In this document: positions 6,268 through 10,915 of the stretch, piece after piece
How the letters are laid out: the number at the start of each line of letters is the position of its first letter
Position numbering within the stretch: the stretch's first letter is position 1
Source: CAZQYC01 sp043746555
GTDB taxonomy: Bacteria > Pseudomonadota > Gammaproteobacteria > Steroidobacterales > Steroidobacteraceae
Reading direction: 5' to 3'
Length of the DNA: 10,915 nucleotides
Assembly: GCA_043746555.1 (NCBI GenBank)
Contig: JAYTQU010000028.1
Location: 1-10,915, forward strand
Program-made: the position numbers and the translations under genes
The notes under the pieces: model-generated
What the model was told of the DNA's origin: nothing
The model's input: the letters and a program-made list of their open reading frames with translations, nothing else
Database searches by the model: none

Positions 6268-7356
6268 ATGGGTTTACGCACGCCATTATTCGATACGCAC
6301 GTCGCGGCCAACGCGCGCATGGTCGACTTCGGCGGCTTCGACATGCCCGTCAATTACGGTTCGCAGATCGAAGAACATCATGCGGTTCGTCGCGATGCAG
6401 GTATGTTCGACGTATCGCATATGTGCATCATCGATTTACAAGGCGCACAAACTCGTGCGTTCTTGCGTTATCTGCTCGCCAACGATGTCGCCAAGTTGAT
6501 TGCGCCCGGTAAGGCGCTGTACAGCTGCATGCTCAACGAGCGTGGCGGCGTGATCGACGATCTCATCGTTTACTTCCAAAGTGAATCCTGGCTCCGCGTG
6601 GTCGTGAATGCCGGCACACAGGACAAAGACATCGCGTGGATCAAACAACACGCAAGCAGCTACCACGTTGATGTGAAAGTCCGTAAAGACTTGGCGATGA
6701 TCGCCGTGCAAGGTCCCAACGCGCGTACAAAGTCCGCACCGCTACTTGGCGATCTCGGCGCAAAAGCCCTCGCGCTTAAACCCTTCTTTAGCGTTGGCGA
6801 CGCAAATCATTTTGTCGCGTGGACGGGATACACAGGCGAAGACGGATTGGAAATCATGTTGCCCGCTACTGAAGTCGCTGCGTTGTGGCAACAACTGAAA
6901 GCGGCCGGCGTTGCGCAATGCGGCCTCGGTGCGCGCGATACGTTGCGACTCGAAGCCGGTATGAATCTCTACGGCAACGACATGGACGAAAATCAATCGC
7001 CGCTCGAATCCGGTCTCACCTGGACCATTGCGCTTGAACCGAAGGAACGCAACTTCATCGGTCGCGCCGCTCTCGAAGCACAACTCAAAGCGGGCGTGCC
7101 GCGCAAAATGGTCGGGTTGTTGCTTGAAGACCGCGGCGTATTGCGCGGCCACCAAAAAGTCATCGTACCGAACGTCGGCGAAGGCGAGATCACGAGCGGC
7201 ACTTTTTCGCCAACCCTCGAGCGCTCGATCGCTTTCGCGCGTGTGCCTGCGGAGACAGGCGATAAAGTGCAAGTCGACATTCGCGGCAAGCTGTTGTCGG
7301 CGCGCGTGGTGCAATATCCGTTTGTTAGAAACGGCGAAGCGCGGATTTCTTTGTGA
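6268..7356 (+). CDS. gcvT: glycine cleavage system T-protein (aminomethyltransferase)
   Basis: T-protein takes the aminomethyl group held on lipoyl-H, releases ammonia and transfers the one-carbon unit to tetrahydrofolate, giving 5,10-methylenetetrahydrofolate. The 362-residue product (E. coli GcvT is 364) begins MGLRTPLFDTHVAANARMVD and has the conserved MFDVSHM near residue 50, GYTGEDGLEI, GARDTLRLEAGMNLYGNDMD (about 222-241) and FIGRAAL. I place the start at ATG 6268, with GGAG at 6253-6256, because the family starts here. An in-frame ATG at 6205 behind AGAGGAG (6195-6201) would add 21 residues (MNKKWGQSPF and on) encoded by the palindrome at 6214-6234, which is unlike any T-protein N-terminus. 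It is the first gene of the operon and lies directly under the glycine riboswitch. Confidence 0.95.
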   Translation: MGLRTPLFDTHVAANARMVDFGGFDMPVNYGSQIEEHHAVRRDAGMFDVSHMCIIDLQGAQTRAFLRYLLANDVAKLIAPGKALYSCMLNERGGVIDDLIVYFQSESWLRVVVNAGTQDKDIAWIKQHASSYHVDVKVRKDLAMIAVQGPNARTKSAPLLGDLGAKALALKPFFSVGDANHFVAWTGYTGEDGLEIMLPATEVAALWQQLKAAGVAQCGLGARDTLRLEAGMNLYGNDMDENQSPLESGLTWTIALEPKERNFIGRAALEAQLKAGVPRKMVGLLLEDRGVLRGHQKVIVPNVGEGEITSGTFSPTLERSIAFARVPAETGDKVQVDIRGKLLSARVVQYPFVRNGEARISL

Positions 7357-7386
7357 CGCGACGCGAACACGAAGCCCCCACCCCAA

Positions 7387-7411
7387 CCCTCCCCCGCTCC
7401 GCAGGGGAGGG
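7387..7411. repeat. GC-rich palindrome in the gcvT-gcvH gap
   Basis: CCCTCCCCCGC (7387-7397) and GCAGGGGAGGG (7401-7411) pair over 11 positions with one mismatch around a TCC loop. It resembles a common bacterial intergenic palindrome of the form CCCTCCCCCGC...GGGGGAGGG. No T-run follows directly, so transcription probably continues into gcvH; it may stabilise or set the processing of the gcvT message. Confidence 0.6.
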
Positions 7412-7422
7412 AGTTGTTACCT

Positions 7423-7457
7423 ACAGCCCACAGCCCACAGCCCACAGCCCACAGCCT
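7423..7457. repeat. 7-bp tandem repeat, five units
   Basis: Four exact copies of ACAGCCC (7423-7450) and a fifth, ACAGCCT (7451-7457), lie just upstream of gcvH. Such a short unit can change copy number by slippage. It sits 20 bases before the gcvH ATG, which itself lacks a clear Shine-Dalgarno sequence. Confidence 0.85.
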
Positions 7458-7476
7458 CCAGCCTAGAGCCTTTTAT

Positions 7477-7869
7477 ATGAGCAACGTTCCAACCAACATC
7501 AAATATCTCAAGTCGCACGAATGGTTGCGTATCGAAAGCGACGGCACTCTCACCGTTGGGATTTCCGATCATGCGCAGCACGCGCTCGGCGATTTAGTGT
7601 TTGTCGATGTGCCGGAAGTCGGCAAGACGTGCAAAGCGGGCGATGCCTGTGCCGTGGTCGAATCGGTTAAGGCGGCATCGGATATCTATAGTCCCGTGAG
7701 CGGCGAAGTGGTGGCCGGCAACGCCGATCTCGCCGCTACACCGGAACTCATCAATCAAGATCCGTATGGCAAGGGTTGGATTTACAAATTGAAGCCCAGC
7801 AACCCTGCGGAACTCAACGCATTGCTCGATGCGAAGGCATATGAGGAAGTGTTGAAGCAAGAAGCGTGA
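7477..7869 (+). CDS. gcvH: glycine cleavage system H-protein
   Basis: H-protein is the lipoyl carrier that shuttles the aminomethyl intermediate between P-, T- and L-proteins. The 130-residue product matches the family length. It starts MSNVPTNIKYLKSHEWLRIE and carries the lipoylation motif AVVESVKAASDIYSPVSGEV with the modified lysine at position 65, then INQDPYGKGWIYKLKP near residue 95-108. An in-frame ATG at 7414 would add 21 residues made only of the tandem repeat, so 7477 is the natural start. No strong ribosome binding site is visible, so translation may depend on coupling or on the repeat-rich leader. It lies 120 bp after gcvT in the same direction and is very likely in the same operon. 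Confidence 0.96.
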   Translation: MSNVPTNIKYLKSHEWLRIESDGTLTVGISDHAQHALGDLVFVDVPEVGKTCKAGDACAVVESVKAASDIYSPVSGEVVAGNADLAATPELINQDPYGKGWIYKLKPSNPAELNALLDAKAYEEVLKQEA

Positions 7870-7962
7870 ATGCGAAACAGCGTGAGAGCGGAAGTGGTCA
7901 GAGTTTCCAGATTTCCCATCTCACGATCTGCCGACCTCTCGATCTAACGAAGTAGTACTCCC

Positions 7963-9327
7963 ATGCCCTTCATCCCTCACACCGACACCGATATTCGCGA
8001 CATGCTCGACGTCATTGGCGTCAACAGCATCGATGCATTGTTCGACGAAATTCCCGCTGCTCTTCGCGCCAAACCGCTCACGGCAATTCCCGAAGCGCTT
8101 AACGAAATGGCGCTCGGTCGAATGATGAGCGAACGCGCTGCGCACGATGGTCGGCCACTCAACTTCATTGGCGCCGGCGCGTACGAGCATCACATTCCGG
8201 CTGCCGTGTGGGCGATTGTGTCGCGCGGCGAGTTTTATAGCGCGTACACGCCGTATCAAGCCGAAGCGAGCCAAGGAACGTTGCAACTTTTATACGAATA
8301 TCAAACGATGATCGCGAGCCTGACCGGCATGGAAGTGTCGAATGCGTCGATGTACGACGGCGCGTCGGCGCTGGGCGAAGCATGTTTGATGGCGGTGCGT
8401 GCGCATCGCAAATCGAAGTCGCTGCGCATTTTGGTGCCGACCTCGGTGAATCCGACGTACATGCAAGTGGCGCAAGTCATCGCCGGAAATCAACACATTA
8501 AATTTGAACCTACTGCTTTTCAGAGTGGTGCCGGTACGCTTGAGGTAGCTTCGCTAGACCAATACAAAGGCCAAGACATCACGGCGCTCGTGATTCAACA
8601 ACCGAATTTCTTTGGGCAGTTGGAAGATGTCGACGCGCTCACCGACTGGGCGCATGCTAACGGCACGATGGTCATTGCCGTCGTAAACCCCATGACGCTC
8701 GCGCTTTTGAAACCGCCGGGCCAATGGGGAAACTTGGCGGGACAGAAGGGCGTTGATATTGTGGTAGGCGAGGGTCAACCACTCGGCGTACCGCTTTCGG
8801 GCGGTGGACCATACTTTGGGTTCATGACGACGCGCATGGAATACGTGCGACAAATGCCGGGCCGCATTATCGGTCGCACGGTCGATCTCGACGGCAAGCA
8901 AGGATTCACGCTGACATTGCAAGCGCGCGAACAACACATTCGCCGCAGCAAGGCGACGTCGAACATTTGTACCAATCAAGGATTGTTGGTGACGGCCGCC
9001 ACTATATATATGTCGATTGTCGGGCCGGAAGGACTGGAGCGTATTGCGAGCGAATGTATTGCGCGCACCGATGAATTGATTGCGGCGCTGACGAAAGTGA
9101 AAGGAGTGCAATTGACGTTCAAAGGTCCGCGCTTTCACGAAGCGGTGTTGACACTCGATCAGCCTGTGCGACCTGTGCTGGAATCGTTGGCTGAAAAGGG
9201 CATCGCCGGTGGCTACGACTTATCGAAGCACTATCCTGAGCTTGGCAATGCTTTGTTGGTATGCGCAACTGAAACGCGCACCAGTGAAGACATTGCAAGG
9301 TACGCATCTGCTTTAGCCGGCGCGTAG
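7963..9327 (+). CDS. gcvPA: glycine dehydrogenase (decarboxylating) subunit 1
   Basis: This is the alpha subunit of the two-subunit P-protein, which decarboxylates glycine and loads the remaining aminomethyl group on lipoyl-H. At 454 residues it matches GcvPA. Conserved segments include FIPHTDTDIRDMLDVIG at the N-terminus, GAGAYEHHIPAAVW (about 70), SAYTPYQAEASQGTLQLLYE (about 92-111), NASMYDGASALGEA (about 126-139), GEGQPLGVPLSGGGPYFGFM (about 268) and RREQHIRRSKATSNICTNQ-like text (about 322-340). It has the aminotransferase fold but not the PLP lysine, which is on the partner subunit. A 93-bp gap from gcvH contains no convincing promoter. Splitting P-protein into two genes is common in archaea and Gram-positives and occurs in part of the Gammaproteobacteria. 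Confidence 0.96.
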   Translation: MPFIPHTDTDIRDMLDVIGVNSIDALFDEIPAALRAKPLTAIPEALNEMALGRMMSERAAHDGRPLNFIGAGAYEHHIPAAVWAIVSRGEFYSAYTPYQAEASQGTLQLLYEYQTMIASLTGMEVSNASMYDGASALGEACLMAVRAHRKSKSLRILVPTSVNPTYMQVAQVIAGNQHIKFEPTAFQSGAGTLEVASLDQYKGQDITALVIQQPNFFGQLEDVDALTDWAHANGTMVIAVVNPMTLALLKPPGQWGNLAGQKGVDIVVGEGQPLGVPLSGGGPYFGFMTTRMEYVRQMPGRIIGRTVDLDGKQGFTLTLQAREQHIRRSKATSNICTNQGLLVTAATIYMSIVGPEGLERIASECIARTDELIAALTKVKGVQLTFKGPRFHEAVLTLDQPVRPVLESLAEKGIAGGYDLSKHYPELGNALLVCATETRTSEDIARYASALAGA

Positions 9328-9336
9328 AGAAGTAGC

Positions 9337-10794
9337 ATGACCGAAAAAATAATCTTCGAACATTCCCGAACGAGTCGTCGCGCGACGGCGCAAATGCCGG
9401 CTGCATCGGTCGCGACTTCGATTCCCGCTAACCTGCGGCGCAAGCAACGCCCGCTGTTGCCGGAAGTATCCGAGTTGCAAGCGGTGCGACATTTCACGCG
9501 GCTTTCGCAATTGAACTTCTCCATCGATACGCATTTCTATCCGCTCGGTTCGTGCACGATGAAGTACAACCCGCGAGCGTGCAATCAGTACGCCATGCTT
9601 CCCGAGTTCTTAGGCCGACATCCATTAGCTCCGGAGTCAATGGCCCAGGGATTTCTATCTTGTCTTTACGAACTGCAGGAGATGCTGAAGGAAGTAACCG
9701 GCATGCGAGGCGTGTCGCTCACGCCGATGGCGGGTGCGCAGGGCGAGTTCGCGGGCGTGGCGATGATGCGCGCATATCACGTTGCACGTAACGATGCGGG
9801 TCGCGATGAAATCATCGTGCCCGATGCGGCGCACGGCACGAATCCCGCGACGGCAACGATGTGCGGTTGCAAGGTGGTGGAAATTCCTTCATTGCCGAAT
9901 GGCGATATCGATGTCGAAGCATTGCAGAAAGTTGTTGGGCCGAAGACCGCCGGCATCATGCTCACTAATCCGTCGACGCTTGGCGTGTTCGAGCGACGCA
10001 TTGTCGAAGTCGCGCAAATCGTCCACAAAGCAGGCGGATTGCTTTACTACGACGGCGCTAATCTCAATGCGATCTTGGGTAAAGTGCGTCCCGGCGATAT
10101 GGGCTTCGATGTGATTCACATGAATCTGCACAAGACTTTCTCGACGCCTCATGGCGGCGGTGGACCGGGATCGGGCGCGGTGGGCGTGAGCGCGCGTTTA
10201 CTGCCGTTCCTACCCATTCCCATTGTTGGGAAAGCGGAGAATAAATTTCGCTGGCTCACCGAAAAAGATGTGCCGCAAAGCATCGGCCGCTTATCGGCAT
10301 TTATGGGCAACGCAGGTGTGCTGCTGCGAGCCTACATATATATGAGAATGCTCGGTCGCGACGGCATGCATCGCGTTGCGGAATTCGCGACGCTCAATGC
10401 CAACTATATGTCGGCGCGGATGCAAAAGGCCGGATTCGATGCGGCGTATCCGGAGCGTCGTGCGAGTCACGAGTTCATCATCACGATGAAACGACAAGCG
10501 CGCGAGTTGGGCGTCAACGCGATGGACATCGCCAAGCGTCTGCTCGACTACGGCTTTCATGCGCCCACCACGTATTTTCCATTGTTGGTGCCGGAGTGTT
10601 TGCTGATCGAGCCGACCGAGTCGGAAGCCAAAGAAGATCTGGACGCTTTCGTTAATGCGATGATCGCCATTCAAAAAGAGGCGGAGACTGAGCCGGAGAA
10701 GGTAAAATCAGCGCCGCATACTTTGCCTGTGCGTCGCTTAGACGACGTGCGCGCGGCGAAGCAACTCGATCTCACTTGGAAAACGGCATCCTGA
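9337..10794 (+). CDS. gcvPB: glycine dehydrogenase (decarboxylating) subunit 2
   Basis: This is the beta subunit of P-protein, carrying the PLP cofactor. It is 485 residues long, typical for GcvPB. Landmarks are PLGSCTMKYNPR (about 69), GMRGVSLTPMAGAQGEF (about 122), PDAAHGTNPATA (about 161) and the PLP-binding NLHKTFSTPHGGGGPG with the Schiff-base lysine at residue 266, then FRWLTEKDVPQSIGRLSAF. GAGAAG at 9327-9332 serves as ribosome binding site and overlaps the gcvPA stop; the gap is only 9 bp, so the two subunits are translationally close and probably made in equal amounts. The gene is intact, in contrast to the genes upstream of 5867. No gcvL/lpd follows, so lipoamide dehydrogenase must come from elsewhere in the genome. 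Confidence 0.96.
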   Translation: MTEKIIFEHSRTSRRATAQMPAASVATSIPANLRRKQRPLLPEVSELQAVRHFTRLSQLNFSIDTHFYPLGSCTMKYNPRACNQYAMLPEFLGRHPLAPESMAQGFLSCLYELQEMLKEVTGMRGVSLTPMAGAQGEFAGVAMMRAYHVARNDAGRDEIIVPDAAHGTNPATATMCGCKVVEIPSLPNGDIDVEALQKVVGPKTAGIMLTNPSTLGVFERRIVEVAQIVHKAGGLLYYDGANLNAILGKVRPGDMGFDVIHMNLHKTFSTPHGGGGPGSGAVGVSARLLPFLPIPIVGKAENKFRWLTEKDVPQSIGRLSAFMGNAGVLLRAYIYMRMLGRDGMHRVAEFATLNANYMSARMQKAGFDAAYPERRASHEFIITMKRQARELGVNAMDIAKRLLDYGFHAPTTYFPLLVPECLLIEPTESEAKEDLDAFVNAMIAIQKEAETEPEKVKSAPHTLPVRRLDDVRAAKQLDLTWKTAS

Positions 10795-10803
10795 CGAGTC
10801 GTA

Positions 10804-10915
10804 ATGACCGATCCGCACAAAATCGATAAGAGCACCGGACTGCAGCACCTTTGGAATGCAACTCGCAACACGAGTCGCGGACTATCCGGTGCATTTCGCA
10901 ACGAATCGGCATTTC
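10804..10915 (+). CDS. dgkA: diacylglycerol kinase, N-terminal part
   Basis: Only the first 37 codons are in the window, starting at ATG 10804, 9 bp after the gcvPB stop. GLQHLWNATRNTSRGLSGAF followed by RNESAF matches the N-terminal amphipathic helix of prokaryotic DgkA (family form: G-x-x-x-x-x-x-A-x-x-x-x-x-GL-x-x-A-x-x-NE-x-AF). DgkA is a small trimeric inner-membrane enzyme that phosphorylates diacylglycerol to phosphatidic acid, returning it to phospholipid synthesis. The tight spacing suggests it is read through from the gcv operon, though a functional link to glycine is not obvious. No strong ribosome binding site is visible. The transmembrane and catalytic parts lie outside the window. 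Confidence 0.85.
   Translation, partial: MTDPHKIDKSTGLQHLWNATRNTSRGLSGAFRNESAF

Noticed and set aside
7881..7925. Inverted repeat CGTGAGA/TCTCACG in the gcvH-gcvPA gap
   Set aside because: Only 7 bp with a 31-base loop and no T-run; could be chance.
4589..9138. Long minus-strand open frames opposite the DUF5916 gene (4589-5344), gcvT (6742-7386) and gcvPA (8554-9138)
   Set aside because: They have Arg/His/Val-rich compositions typical of antisense shadows of coding DNA and no recognisable domain.
1..10915. CRISPR array, tRNA, rRNA, insertion sequence
   Set aside because: No spaced direct repeats, no tRNA T-loop consensus and no transposase frame were found.

Overview
The window reads as a stretch of a gammaproteobacterial chromosome with moderate GC content. 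I infer this from the protein types (two-subunit GcvPA/GcvPB P-protein, DgkA, DUF5916 outer-membrane protein, DUF885 protein, PssA), from a tandem glycine riboswitch ahead of gcvT, and from short palindromic REP-like repeats. I cannot place it to order or genus. It divides into two parts that look very different.

Positions 1-5866 are largely eroded. In order they hold: a remnant AraC-type DNA-binding domain (lost its middle, 118-403) fused in frame to a phosphatidylserine synthase (pssA) remnant with two frameshifts (404-1000); the C-terminal part of a VapC-like PIN toxin on the minus strand (1111-1407); a small two-gene unit of a 67-residue protein and a nucleotidyltransferase-fold protein (1486-2101), whose open frames are intact but whose first catalytic Asp appears to be Gly; a perfect 22-bp inverted repeat (2101-2160) at the stop codon of that unit; a membrane-anchor fragment on the minus strand (2161-2424); a DUF885 pseudogene on the minus strand with a lost start codon, an amber stop and no C-terminal half (about 2755-3618); and, divergent from it, a nearly full DUF5916 outer-membrane barrel gene (3668-5866) with an opal stop 22 codons before an otherwise intact barrel C-terminus.

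Positions 5867-10915 are intact and coherent. A tandem glycine riboswitch (5921-6204) precedes the glycine cleavage operon gcvT-gcvH-gcvPA-gcvPB, which encodes the T, H and both P subunits. The P-protein (A+B) decarboxylates glycine onto lipoyl-H, T-protein releases ammonia and passes the one-carbon unit to tetrahydrofolate, and the L-protein must come from elsewhere. The start of dgkA (diacylglycerol kinase) follows 9 bp after gcvPB and runs off the window.

The most interesting signal is in the riboswitch leader. A REP-like palindrome of the same family as the one at 2101-2160 seems to have become the variable hairpin of aptamer 1. Its two arms still pair over 18 bp because the arm differences are G-U wobbles in RNA. 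A third, shorter palindrome with the same GGGGACA core sits between the riboswitch and the gcvT start, where it could form a terminator-like hairpin. This suggests a mobile repeat taken into a riboswitch and perhaps its expression platform. No CRISPR array, tRNA, rRNA or intact transposase was seen.
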